A stretch of 64,000 nucleotides of DNA from contig DUBB01000002.1 of assembly GCA_012960535.1 (NCBI GenBank), positions 62,001 to 126,000 of the forward strand. Direction: 5' to 3'. Below the pieces are notes generated by a model. That model did no database searches. It was not told where the DNA came from and saw nothing but the letters and a program-made list of their open reading frames with translations. This stretch comes from Gammaproteobacteria bacterium. GTDB taxonomy: Bacteria > Pseudomonadota > Gammaproteobacteria > Pseudomonadales > Azotimanducaceae. Position 1 is the first letter of the stretch; every line of letters starts with the position of its first letter. The position numbers were made by a program, and so were the translations under genes. Shown piece after piece: positions 1-7,566 of the stretch.

Positions 1-759
1 CTAGTATTGGATTCGTTTGGTCATACCACCATCGATGACGACGTTGGTTCCTGTGGTGAAGCCGCCTAGTGGGCTGATCAGCAATGCCGCCTGAGCCGCT
101 ATTTCCTCGGCACTTCCCAATCTACCCAGCGGGATCTGGGCCAGGGTGGAATCATAGAATGCAGTCATATTTGTCTTGATCATGTCCCAGGAGCCACCTT
201 CAATAAATATCGGTCCCGGACTGATGGCGTTGACTCGTACGCCATTTGCGCCCAGTTCCTGGGATAAGGCACCTGAGTAGTTAAGCAGGCCGGCTTTCAT
301 GGCGTTGTAAGGTCCGGCATTCATAAAATGCTCTAAGGCTGCGGTGGTGGAGATCATGACAATGCTGGGGTTGCTGGAATTTGCAAAAAAAGGCTTGCAG
401 GCCTCAACGCCATGGACAGCCGACAGGATGTTGTAATTAAACTGGGATATCCAGCCATCGTCTCCTTTGCCATTAGAACCGCTCACATTAGAAACAAAAG
501 CATCGATTCCACCGAGGGTTTCACCTGCCTGCGCAATCCAGGCAGTAAAGGCGTCGGCGTCAGCGACATCCAGGGCCTCGGCGACAACTTTTACGCCTTT
601 GGCTGAGATGCTTGCCTGAGCCGCTGCGACATCATCTGCGTTGCGCGCGCATAGGGCAATGTTGCAGCCTTCATCGGATAGCGTCTCGGCGATTGCCCGG
701 CCGATACCTTTAGTGCCGCCGGTAATCAGTACATTGTGTCCTTTTAATTGTAAATCCAT
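1..759 (-). CDS. SDR family NAD(P)-dependent oxidoreductase
   Basis: A classical short-chain dehydrogenase of 252 residues. The Rossmann motif TGGTKGIG is at residues 13-20 and the catalytic Tyr151-x3-Lys155 pair lies in the segment PYNAMK. Such enzymes oxidise or reduce a hydroxyl/keto group with NAD(P) in the cytosol; the substrate cannot be read from the sequence. The start ATG at 759 is preceded by the purine-rich AAGGAG-like stretch of the complementary strand, and the stop TAG is the first three bases of the window, so the gene is complete. It is followed upstream, 28 bp away on the same strand, by a second SDR, which suggests co-transcription in a catabolic cluster. Confidence 0.9.
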   Translation of the reverse strand: MDLQLKGHNVLITGGTKGIGRAIAETLSDEGCNIALCARNADDVAAAQASISAKGVKVVAEALDVADADAFTAWIAQAGETLGGIDAFVSNVSGSNGKGDDGWISQFNYNILSAVHGVEACKPFFANSSNPSIVMISTTAALEHFMNAGPYNAMKAGLLNYSGALSQELGANGVRVNAISPGPIFIEGGSWDMIKTNMTAFYDSTLAQIPLGRLGSAEEIAAQAALLISPLGGFTTGTNVVIDGGMTKRIQY

Positions 760-787
760 CAGATACTCCTTTTGTTGTTACTTAAGA

Positions 788-1522
788 TCATGCTTGTCTT
801 ATTACGCCGCCGTCAACCACTAGTCCATGACCAGTAATAAAGGAAGCGTCGTCGGATAGTAAAAAATTAATCGCATTGGCGATATCCTCGGGCCGGCCAA
901 GCCGTTTCAGTGGCGACTTGTTGATCCAGAATTCGCTGAAATTCGGGTCCGAATCAATAACAGGTTGAGTAATTCCAGTAATAATTGCACCAGGCTGTAT
1001 GTAGTTTGCGGTCATACCATACTCGCCCAGCTCTAATGCCAGCGTTTTAGTTAAGCCTGCGATGGCATGTTTGCTACTGGTATAGGCGCCCATCGCTGAG
1101 CCTGCCAGGGTAGACATAACCGAGCCGATGTTAATTATTCGACCGCGCTGACTTGCTTTCATAACGGGAATGGCGGCCTTGCAGAGTTTGAAAACCGCAT
1201 GCAGGTTGACTGTCATAACGCGGTCCCAGACCAGTATATCCATTGTTTCTATGGAAGAACCACCGACCATGCCGGCATTATTGATGAGGAAGTCGATAGC
1301 GCCGAAATGTTCTATTGCCGAAGTTGTAACGATTTCTGCAGCATTGTTGTCGGCAACATCGACAACAATGCTGACAGCATGCTCATGGCTCAGGTCCTCA
1401 TTTGCGTGCTGATCCACGCACAATACGAAAGCGCCTTCTTCTAGCAGGCGTTGGGCGGTCGCCCTGCCAATGCCGCTGGCAGCGCCAGTAACAATGGCTG
1501 TTAGGCCCTGATGTAATCCCAT
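788..1522 (-). CDS. SDR family oxidoreductase
   Basis: A 244-residue short-chain dehydrogenase with TGAASGIG at residues 12-19, NNAG at 81-84, Ser134 and the catalytic Tyr147-x3-Lys151 (YTSSK). It is a typical classical SDR in length and motif order. It is only distantly similar to the SDR just downstream, so the two are probably successive steps or different substrates rather than a recent duplication. The gene is divergent from the CurA-like reductase starting at 1639; the 116-bp gap between them carries an AGTCAGTCA motif that recurs near the TetR gene. The substrate is unknown. Confidence 0.9.
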   Translation of the reverse strand: MGLHQGLTAIVTGAASGIGRATAQRLLEEGAFVLCVDQHANEDLSHEHAVSIVVDVADNNAAEIVTTSAIEHFGAIDFLINNAGMVGGSSIETMDILVWDRVMTVNLHAVFKLCKAAIPVMKASQRGRIINIGSVMSTLAGSAMGAYTSSKHAIAGLTKTLALELGEYGMTANYIQPGAIITGITQPVIDSDPNFSEFWINKSPLKRLGRPEDIANAINFLLSDDASFITGHGLVVDGGVIRQA

Positions 1523-1577
1523 ATAACGTCCGGTTTGTTTTTTTTTGATGGTTGGTTAAGACTAGGGAAGGGAAAAG

Positions 1578-1586
1578 AGTCAGTCA
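1578..1586 (+). promoter_or_regulatory. Candidate regulator half-site AGTCAGTCA
   Basis: The 9-mer AGTCAGTCA lies in the divergent gap between the SDR at 788-1522 and the reductase at 1639. It is followed by AGACTG, so CAGTC-AA-GACTG forms a short palindrome at 1581-1592 or so. The same 9-mer occurs inverted at 3731-3739 upstream of the TetR gene, and a related palindrome sits at 5343-5364. A role as a TetR operator is inference. Confidence 0.3.
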
Positions 1587-1638
1587 AGACTGTTTTTCAG
1601 GAAAGGCAATCAAATCGACGAATTACAGGGGTAAAAAC

Positions 1639-2637
1639 ATGAATAGGCAATTCTTGTTAGCAGCGAGGCCCAGAGGCTGGGTTAAAGAAAGTGATTTTTC
1701 GTACCAGGAAACAGCAATTCCTGTTTGCGATTCGGGGCAGATCCTGGTGCGAACGAAATACATATCTCTCGATCCTTCCATGCGCGGGCAAATGGAAAAT
1801 AGAGCCGATTACGCGGCACCCTTAAACTTAGGTGATGTAATGAGGGCCAGTGGTATTGCTCAGGTAGTCGAGTCTGAACATCCGGATTTTGCAATGGGCG
1901 ATCTGGTTCTGGGCTCTTTCGGTATGCAGGACTATAAGCGCCTGGATCCCCAGGCTCTGGGCGTTAGGAAATTTGCGCCAGGCGAAGACCCGCTTGCGGC
2001 CATTTCAGTTTATGGTGGTACCGGCATGACAGCCTATTTTGGTCTGCTCGAGCTTGGTCAGCCCCGGCAGGGCCAGACGGTTGTGGTGAGTGGTGCCGCT
2101 GGTGCAACCGGCATTATTGCGGCACAGATTGCCAAACTTAAAGGTTGCACAGTGATTGGCCTGGCAGGCAGTGACTTAAAGTGTGCATTTTTGCAGGAGC
2201 TCGGTCTGGACGGGACAATTAATTATAAGACTGAAAATGTAGGAGAAAAACTGACCGAATTATGTCCGTCAGGAATTGACGTTTATTTCGATAACGTCGG
2301 TGGTGAGATTCTTGATCTGTGTTTAGCGCGATTGGCGATGAATGCCCGGGTGGTGATCTGTGGTGGTATCTCTCGATATAACCTGGAGGGCCCCATTCCC
2401 GGCCCGAAGAATTATTTTAACCTGGTCTATCGAAGGGCGCGCATGGAAGGCTTTATTGTGGTGGATTATGTTGATCGGTTTGAAGAAGCTACCGATCAAC
2501 TCAGGCAGTGGGTGGATGATGGCAGCATTCAGTATCAGACATACGTTGTTGATGGTTTTGAAAACCTACCCAGTGCGTTGATTGGCATGTTCAAGGGTGA
2601 AAACCTGGGCAAGACCCTGGTGGCTTGCGATCCCTGA
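1639..2637 (+). CDS. NADP-dependent MDR oxidoreductase, CurA/PTGR-like
   Basis: A zinc-independent medium-chain dehydrogenase/reductase of 332 residues, related to curcumin reductase CurA and prostaglandin reductase. Supporting features are the N-terminal RPRGWVKESDF segment, SLDPSMRGQM, and the nucleotide-binding glycine motif SGAAGATGIIAAQIAKLKG. These enzymes reduce alpha,beta-unsaturated ketones with NADPH. The open frame extends upstream to 1552, but the ATG at 1639 has a good AGGGG ribosome site just upstream and matches family N-termini, so I use that start. It stands between the SDR pair and the TetR regulator and probably belongs to the same catabolic cluster. The substrate is not determinable. 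Confidence 0.9.
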   Translation: MNRQFLLAARPRGWVKESDFSYQETAIPVCDSGQILVRTKYISLDPSMRGQMENRADYAAPLNLGDVMRASGIAQVVESEHPDFAMGDLVLGSFGMQDYKRLDPQALGVRKFAPGEDPLAAISVYGGTGMTAYFGLLELGQPRQGQTVVVSGAAGATGIIAAQIAKLKGCTVIGLAGSDLKCAFLQELGLDGTINYKTENVGEKLTELCPSGIDVYFDNVGGEILDLCLARLAMNARVVICGGISRYNLEGPIPGPKNYFNLVYRRARMEGFIVVDYVDRFEEATDQLRQWVDDGSIQYQTYVVDGFENLPSALIGMFKGENLGKTLVACDP

Positions 2638-2710
2638 AGCTCAGCCCAGTGTCGCTTTTGTTGTACCTGAAGTCGTTCTTCCCAGGATTGCTGTGAACAA
2701 TGTCTAGGCT

Positions 2711-2918
2711 CAGTGTCTATGCTCAGTGTCTCTGCTTAGTATCTGTGCCTAGGATCTGTGCCTAGTATCTGTGCCTAGTATCTGTGCCTAGTATCTGTGC
2801 CTAGGATCTGTGCCTAGTATCTGTGCCTAGTACCTGTGCTTAGTATCTGTGCCTAGTGTCTATGCCTAGTATCTGTGCCTAGTGTCTGTGCCTAGTGTCT
2901 ATGCTTAGTATCTGTGCG
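2711..2918. repeat. 13-bp tandem repeat array, 16 units
   Basis: Sixteen consecutive 13-bp units, consensus TAGTATCTGTGCC, run without interruption from 2711 to 2918. Most variation is at three positions (A/G at position 5, T/G at position 4, G/A at position 9). There are no spacers, so it is not a CRISPR. The array lies between the stop codon of the reductase (2637) and the stop codon of the convergent ThuA-like gene, which starts exactly where the array ends (2919). A further degenerate unit appears to extend into that gene's 3' end. Thirteen is not a multiple of three, and no reading frame crosses the whole array usefully. Confidence 0.95.
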
Positions 2919-3722
2919 CTAGGATTTCTGTGCCCAGGTTATAGCAGCGTTGCTGGCCGTCCAGTGGACCGCGTTTTTCAGCAGCGTAATAAAATTCGGG
3001 TTCTGCCAGGTAACCGGGTCATCACCCGGCTGCAGATAGGTGATTGGGCTGTTCGAGTAACGTTTAACCCATCCGATCAGGTTACTTCCTGGCGGATGTG
3101 ACCAGTCCTGGTTAGAATTCATTTTGCCTTCTTTGACCGCTTTTGCCGCAGAATAAAAATTGTCTGAGGTAAATTCGTAATTACTGCTTAGTAATGGCAC
3201 AACATCCTGTTCAAATACTTCAAACAAATAGAGCTCATCCTGTAATGAAAAGCTTGCTGGTAGGTCTTGCAGGATGGGATGCTCGGGATCAAGGACTTGT
3301 ACGTCATGGGTCACGTGATGTCTATAACCGCTGTCCAGAACTTTTTCCCCCCTCAAAGAATCGGGCAAATAAAGAAATCTTCCGCCGATTATATTTGCGT
3401 ATTCGGGCCAGCCTGGCCAGCCAGCGATAGCATGGTGCAGAAATAACATGCCTTTGCCTGAAGCCAGCAGATCCAGGAACTGGGATTTGAACAGGGTGTC
3501 TGGCTGGGAGAAATCCGGGCCACCTGGTAAAAATTCAATGCCGGGCATGTCATAAAAAACGGCACAGTCAAAATCGGCCATGACATCTTTTCTCAGCAGG
3601 TGCCAGGCGACTGGTTGTTCTACATGGGTGTAATCGACCTCTAGTTGATCAAACAGTTCAAAAAAAGGTTCTCGAGAAAATGGATGTCCTTTGGTAATTA
3701 GAAGAACTCTGGGTATAGTCAT
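2919..3722 (-). CDS. ThuA-like domain protein
   Basis: About 267 residues with the ThuA (trehalose-utilisation-like) class I amidotransferase-like fold. It begins RVLLITKGHPFS and contains GKGMLFLHHAIAGWPGWPEY and an IGGRF segment, followed by a conserved HHVTHDVQVLDPEHPI region. ThuA-like proteins are found with sugar and secondary catabolic genes, but most have no established reaction. I chose ATG at 3722 because the family starts with the first beta strand; a GTG at 3782 would add 20 residues and nearly collide with the divergent TetR start. The C-terminal codons abut the tandem repeat array. The role is unknown. Confidence 0.75.
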   Translation of the reverse strand: MTIPRVLLITKGHPFSREPFFELFDQLEVDYTHVEQPVAWHLLRKDVMADFDCAVFYDMPGIEFLPGGPDFSQPDTLFKSQFLDLLASGKGMLFLHHAIAGWPGWPEYANIIGGRFLYLPDSLRGEKVLDSGYRHHVTHDVQVLDPEHPILQDLPASFSLQDELYLFEVFEQDVVPLLSSNYEFTSDNFYSAAKAVKEGKMNSNQDWSHPPGSNLIGWVKRYSNSPITYLQPGDDPVTWQNPNFITLLKNAVHWTASNAAITWAQKS

Positions 3723-3730
3723 AGTAGAAG

Positions 3731-3739
3731 TGACTGACT
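3731..3739 (-). promoter_or_regulatory. Candidate regulator half-site (AGTCAGTCA, inverted)
   Basis: The strand shown reads TGACTGACT, the exact reverse complement of the 9-mer at 1578-1586. It lies in the 78-bp gap between the divergent ThuA-like gene and the TetR gene, where an autoregulatory operator would be expected. No full palindrome is visible here, so the call is tentative. Confidence 0.3.
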
Positions 3740-3800
3740 TTGTTAACTGCGTTAGTATCTCAGGTTTTAATACAGGTAGCACTGTTGGGTGTCAAGTTCA

Positions 3801-4508
3801 ATGAGTAGAGATATGCAAACAACCGATGGGAAAAAGTCTTGGCAGAAGACTAAAAGTGAAAATACTAAAACGCTGATTTTAGAGGCGACGCTAGATTGTT
3901 TTCTGACGCTTGGATATAACAATACCACGACAGAGAAAGTCGCTTCTAAAGCCGGTGTTTCCAGAGGTGCCATGCTTCACCACTTTCCTCAGAGATCAGA
4001 TTTGATTCACGCTGCAGTTCTATTCCTTCACAAAAAACGCCTGGAGCTGTTTCACGAGCAACTGACCCGGATCAATTTTGATGCCAAGTACAGTCAACTG
4101 GGGGAAGGTATCGATTCTTTCTGGGGACAGCTCAAATCGCCATTATTTACTATCTTCTGTGAGCTGCAATTAGCTGCTCGAACGGATGCTGAATTGAAGT
4201 CTGTACTTGGGCCTGCAACCCTGGAATATCAAAGATCCTGGCACAGTATGGCAGTTGGTATTTTCCCCGATTTTGCATTATCTGAAAAATTTAGGATGGC
4301 GAACCGGATAACTGTTTTTTTGTTGGAAGGCATGGCTATGGATCGTGCAATCGTGGGTGAAGCCAAGAGAGAAGAAATCGCAGAGCAAGTGATAACCTGG
4401 TTGAAATCCGCTTTAAAAGAGATGTTCAGGGATGTAGAAGGTATTGATAGAGAGTCCGCAATAAAAGAAACGCACCAACTTAGTGGTGTCGAAAAAGGGA
4501 AAACGTAA
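3801..4508 (+). CDS. TetR/AcrR family transcriptional regulator
   Basis: A regulator of about 235 residues. The N-terminal helix-turn-helix is clear: TTTEKVASKAGVSRGAMLHHF followed by a basic segment, preceded by ILEATLDCFLTLGYNN. The C-terminal two thirds is the helical ligand-binding domain, which is not conserved enough to name a ligand. I favour the ATG at 3801; an in-frame GTG at 3789 and ATG at 3813 are also possible. The gene ends 2 bp before the ABM gene, so the regulator is probably co-transcribed with the small enzymes that follow. Its position suggests it controls the surrounding SDR/acetoin-type dehydrogenase cluster. Confidence 0.88.
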   Translation: MSRDMQTTDGKKSWQKTKSENTKTLILEATLDCFLTLGYNNTTTEKVASKAGVSRGAMLHHFPQRSDLIHAAVLFLHKKRLELFHEQLTRINFDAKYSQLGEGIDSFWGQLKSPLFTIFCELQLAARTDAELKSVLGPATLEYQRSWHSMAVGIFPDFALSEKFRMANRITVFLLEGMAMDRAIVGEAKREEIAEQVITWLKSALKEMFRDVEGIDRESAIKETHQLSGVEKGKT

Positions 4509-4510
4509 CG

Positions 4511-4867
4511 ATGAAAATAATTATATCCGGTACCGTGGATATCGATCCAGAACAGATGGAAGCGGCGATGGCAGCGGCGAAACCACTCATTGAAGGCGCT
4601 TTAAGTCAGGAGGGAATCCTGGATTATGACTGGTGCCCTGATCCTTTGGTTGCAGGTAGGATTCGTGTTTTTGAGAGGTGGGTTGATACAGCATCCCTGC
4701 AGAATCATTTTAACAACCACTGGTATCAGGATATGCGCGTCGCGCTGGCCCAGTTTGGCATCAAAGGGGCAGATGTCTTGAAATACCGAATTGAACTGGC
4801 GGAGCCGGTTTATGATGAAACCGGGACAGCGCGAGCGGATTTTTTTACGGAGGTGACTGATGGGTAA
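4511..4867 (+). CDS. ABM-superfamily small protein (putative quinol monooxygenase)
   Basis: A 118-residue protein with the antibiotic-biosynthesis-monooxygenase fold pattern: MKIIISGTVDID at the start, a long amphipathic helix (QMEAAMAAAKPLIEGAL), EGILDYDW, and FERWVDTASLQNHF, the segment typical of these dimeric alpha+beta barrels. Members oxidise quinols or phenolics without cofactors, or act as cyclases or heme-degrading enzymes, so the exact reaction is open. It starts 2 bp after the TetR stop and overlaps the next gene by 8 bp, which indicates translational coupling in one operon. Confidence 0.75.
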   Translation: MKIIISGTVDIDPEQMEAAMAAAKPLIEGALSQEGILDYDWCPDPLVAGRIRVFERWVDTASLQNHFNNHWYQDMRVALAQFGIKGADVLKYRIELAEPVYDETGTARADFFTEVTDG

Positions 4868-5309
4868 TACTGTGGAGGATGAATTAGCGATTCGAGAACT
4901 GGTTAGCTTGTACGCTGATGCGGTAAATCGGGTAGATGAGGAGCAGTGGGCTGATACCTGGACTGAAAATGCCGAGTGGTCCTTACCCATGGCAACGGTA
5001 GAAGGTAAGTCCCAGATAGTTGGATTGTGGGTTCAGGCAATGTCGAGTTTTGAATTTGTGGCCCAACTGGTTTATCAGGGTGTTGTTAAAATTGATGGGA
5101 ATAAGGCAACGGGGCGCTGGTATCTTTGCGAACATCTCCGCTCAAAAGGAGACCCTACGGGTCGATTTAATATTGGCACCTATAACGATGCATATCTAAA
5201 AAAAGATGGTCGGTGGCGCTTTTCCAGTCGCCAGTATCACGTGCTTTACAATGACGAAGGCAAGGGAGATATGTCGGGTACAGTGATTCCTTTGCCCGCT
5301 GATCATTAA
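4860..5309 (+). CDS. SnoaL-like / NTF2-fold protein
   Basis: A 149-residue protein of the SnoaL-like (NTF2-fold) group. The sequence opens with DELAIRELVSLYADAVNRVD, followed by WADTWTENAEWSLP and a late GRWRFSSRQYHVLY strand, a pattern found in ketosteroid-isomerase-like and ring-hydroxylating-beta-like proteins. These small proteins act as isomerases, cyclases, dehydratases or hydrolases on polycyclic or aromatic substrates. It overlaps the ABM gene by 8 bp and ends the TetR-ABM-SnoaL operon; a palindrome with a following T run lies 34 bp past its stop. The substrate is unknown. Confidence 0.75.
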   Translation: MGNTVEDELAIRELVSLYADAVNRVDEEQWADTWTENAEWSLPMATVEGKSQIVGLWVQAMSSFEFVAQLVYQGVVKIDGNKATGRWYLCEHLRSKGDPTGRFNIGTYNDAYLKKDGRWRFSSRQYHVLYNDEGKGDMSGTVIPLPADH

Positions 5310-5342
5310 GCTGATCATAGAGTCAGTTGGTCACTCGCCGTT

Positions 5343-5364
5343 AAACAGTCAATGTTGACTGTTT
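5343..5364. promoter_or_regulatory. Perfect 10-bp inverted repeat, terminator or operator
   Basis: AAACAGTCAA-TG-TTGACTGTTT is a perfect 10-bp inverted repeat followed by further T residues. It is 34 bp after the SnoaL-like stop, so it could end that transcript. The two-base centre is tight for a terminator hairpin, however, and the core CAGTCAATGTTGACTG resembles the AGTCAGTCA motifs near 1578 and 3731. It could equally be an operator for the downstream acoA-type operon. The remaining DNA between 5310 and 5578 shows no credible gene. Confidence 0.5.
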
Positions 5365-5578
5365 TTAACGTTTGGCGCATGATCCGATTGATTAGGATCC
5401 AAAGGTTTGCGGTGTTGTCATTGGTCATCCCGGCAGCTGAACACGCCAGCAGAGAGTCGGGATGCAGACCGGCGAGGGGAAGGTTTTTTGCGGTTAGATG
5501 GGATTGTCAGTGGGCATTTTCAGAGAATCAGCAATGCATGACAAATTATTGATTCAGTAAGAGAAACGGGAAAAAATT

Positions 5579-6565
5579 GTGGCAAAAAAAATATCTAATA
5601 AGATTCTCAAGGAACTTCATTTACGCATGGTTCGTATCCGTCGGTTTGAGGAAGAAGCCGGCAAGATGATGGAAAATGGCAAGATACCGGGTGCGTTGCA
5701 TCTTTATGTGGGTCAGGAAGCGGTTGCCTCAGGTGTAATGCAACACCTTTCAGTAAAGGATCAGATCACCAGCACGCATAGAGGGCATGGTCATTTAATT
5801 GCTAAAGGTGGTGAGTTTTCGAAAATGTTTGCTGAACTCTATGGAAAGGCAACGGGATATTGTCGGGGTAAGGGCGGCAGTATGCATATTTCAAATATGG
5901 AGCTGGGTATGCTCGGCGCCAATGGGATTGTCGGTGGTGGCCCACCCATCGCCATGGGGGCCGCATTTTCAAATAAATTCAGGAAGACGAAACAGGTCGC
6001 GGTGGCTTTTTTTGGTGATGGTGCTTCTAATGAGGGTAGTTTTCATGAGGCAGCGAATATGGCTGCCGTGTTTAAATTGCCGTGTTTGTTTGTTTGTGAA
6101 AATAACGGTTATGGAGAATATACCCCGCAGGCAAATCATCAGGCCGTGGTCGATGTGGCTGATAGAGCAGCTGGTTATGGCATGCCTGGTATTGTGGTCG
6201 ATGGAATGGATGTTATTGCTGTTTATGAAGCGGTTGAAGCAGCGCTAAAAAGAGCCCGTGCAGGCGAGGGCCCGACCCTAATTGAATGTAAGACCTATCG
6301 GTTTTACGACCATGTAGGGGTTCGTGGTATGGGTTTGACCTACCGGACTGATGAAGAATTGGAGACCTGGAAAAAACGGGATGCGATTATTGCATTTGAA
6401 GCTCGCCTGCTTGAGCTCGGTGTTGTTACACAGAAAAGTATCGATGCTATCTATGCAGGCGTCAATGCGGAAATTGAAGAAGCCATTCAGTTCGCCGAAG
6501 ATTCCCCCTTTCCCGAGGCGCATGAATTGTTAGAGGATGTATACAGTGTGAGGACAGAAGCATGA
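5579..6565 (+). CDS. acoA: Thiamine-diphosphate dehydrogenase E1 alpha (acetoin dehydrogenase type)
   Basis: A 328-residue E1 alpha subunit. The ThDP/Mg motif is visible as GDGASNEGSFHEAANMA continuing to CENNGYG; the HRGHGH and RGKGGSMH segments are also typical. With E1 beta it decarboxylates a 2-oxo acid or cleaves acetoin and passes the acyl group to the E2 lipoyl arm. The start is GTG at 5579 after a GGGA-type site. It overlaps E1 beta by 4 bp (ATGA). The presence of acoX in the operon favours an acetoin-like dehydrogenase over a branched-chain oxo-acid one, but the actual substrate may differ because the E2 and the P450 partner are unusual. Confidence 0.88.
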   Translation: MAKKISNKILKELHLRMVRIRRFEEEAGKMMENGKIPGALHLYVGQEAVASGVMQHLSVKDQITSTHRGHGHLIAKGGEFSKMFAELYGKATGYCRGKGGSMHISNMELGMLGANGIVGGGPPIAMGAAFSNKFRKTKQVAVAFFGDGASNEGSFHEAANMAAVFKLPCLFVCENNGYGEYTPQANHQAVVDVADRAAGYGMPGIVVDGMDVIAVYEAVEAALKRARAGEGPTLIECKTYRFYDHVGVRGMGLTYRTDEELETWKKRDAIIAFEARLLELGVVTQKSIDAIYAGVNAEIEEAIQFAEDSPFPEAHELLEDVYSVRTEA

Positions 6566-7563
6566 GCCAGGCGAAGGAGCATCAACCAAGGAAACTTCCC
6601 TATGTGGCGGCGATCACTGAAGGCGTAAGACAGGTATTGATAGAACAGGACAATGCCTTCGTTGCAGGTGAAGACGTAGGTCGTGCAGGCAGTGTGTTCG
6701 GCTATTACCAGGGGCTGTTTGATGAGTTTGGCCCTGACCGAATCGTAGATACGCCGATTAGTGAGAAAGGCATTATTGGCCTGGGTGTAGGGGCGTCAGC
6801 AACCGGGTGCAGGCCCATTCTGGATTTGATGTTCATGGACTTTATTGGCGAGTGTATGGATGAAATCGCCAATCAGATGGCCAAGATGCGCTTCATGTTC
6901 GGAGGGGGTGCCACTTTACCCGTAACGGTACTTACCATGGCGGGTGCTGGGGTTAATCTTGCGGCGCAGCACTCACAGAGTCTTGAGGCCTGGTTGGCTC
7001 ATTTGCCGGGGGTTAAAGTGGTTATGCCATCAAATGCCTACGATGCGAAAGGCTTGATCATTGCCGCTGCAAGGGATGATAACCCGGTGTTTGTTGTCCT
7101 TAATAAGCTGAGTCTTGCGCTCCAGGCGGAAGTACCCGAAGAAATGTATGAAGTGCCTATAGGCAAGGCTAACATCATTAGAGAAGGTAAAGACCTGACC
7201 ATCCTTGCGATAGGCAGGATGGTACACGAGGCAGTGGCAGCGGTTGCGCCGTTAAAGGAACTGGGTATTGATGCTGAGGTCATCGATGTGCGCAGCATAC
7301 AACCGTTTGATAGTGATACTGCTATTGCGTCTTTGCGCAAAACCCACCGAGGCCTGGTTGTACATGAGGCCGTCCGGTTTGGTGGTTTTGGGGGAGAAAT
7401 TGTAGCCCAGCTGCAAGAACAGGCCTTTGATTATCTTGATGCGCCCATCGCCAGAGTCGGTGCGCCATTTTCCCCAGTCCCGTTTAGTCCGGCGCTGGAG
7501 AAAATCTATATTCCCAATGCAGACTCTATTGTTGCGGAAGTTCGAAAAACGCTTGGAATGTAA
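6562..7563 (+). CDS. acoB: Thiamine-diphosphate dehydrogenase E1 beta
   Basis: A 333-residue E1 beta subunit with the transketolase pyrimidine domain (AGEDVGRAGSVFGYYQGL, DTPISEKGIIGLGVGAS) and the C-terminal transketolase domain (LVVHEAVRFGGFGGEI). Glu in the VDTPISE segment is the family's ThDP-activating residue. It forms an alpha2beta2 E1 with the preceding gene, with which it overlaps by 4 bp. Only 3 bp separate its stop from the acoX start, so the operon is tightly coupled. Length and domain content are normal. Confidence 0.88.
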   Translation: MSQAKEHQPRKLPYVAAITEGVRQVLIEQDNAFVAGEDVGRAGSVFGYYQGLFDEFGPDRIVDTPISEKGIIGLGVGASATGCRPILDLMFMDFIGECMDEIANQMAKMRFMFGGGATLPVTVLTMAGAGVNLAAQHSQSLEAWLAHLPGVKVVMPSNAYDAKGLIIAAARDDNPVFVVLNKLSLALQAEVPEEMYEVPIGKANIIREGKDLTILAIGRMVHEAVAAVAPLKELGIDAEVIDVRSIQPFDSDTAIASLRKTHRGLVVHEAVRFGGFGGEIVAQLQEQAFDYLDAPIARVGAPFSPVPFSPALEKIYIPNADSIVAEVRKTLGM

Positions 7564-7566
7564 AGC

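Noticed and set aside
2711-2918. Possible CRISPR array
   Set aside because: The 13-bp units are back to back without spacers and no cas genes are near, so it is a tandem repeat.
5298-5317. Direct repeat GCTGATCA at the SnoaL-like stop
   Set aside because: Only 8 bases and found at a single place; likely chance.
5352-5552. 66-residue open frame upstream of acoA
   Set aside because: It starts inside the inverted repeat, has no ribosome site and no protein-like pattern.
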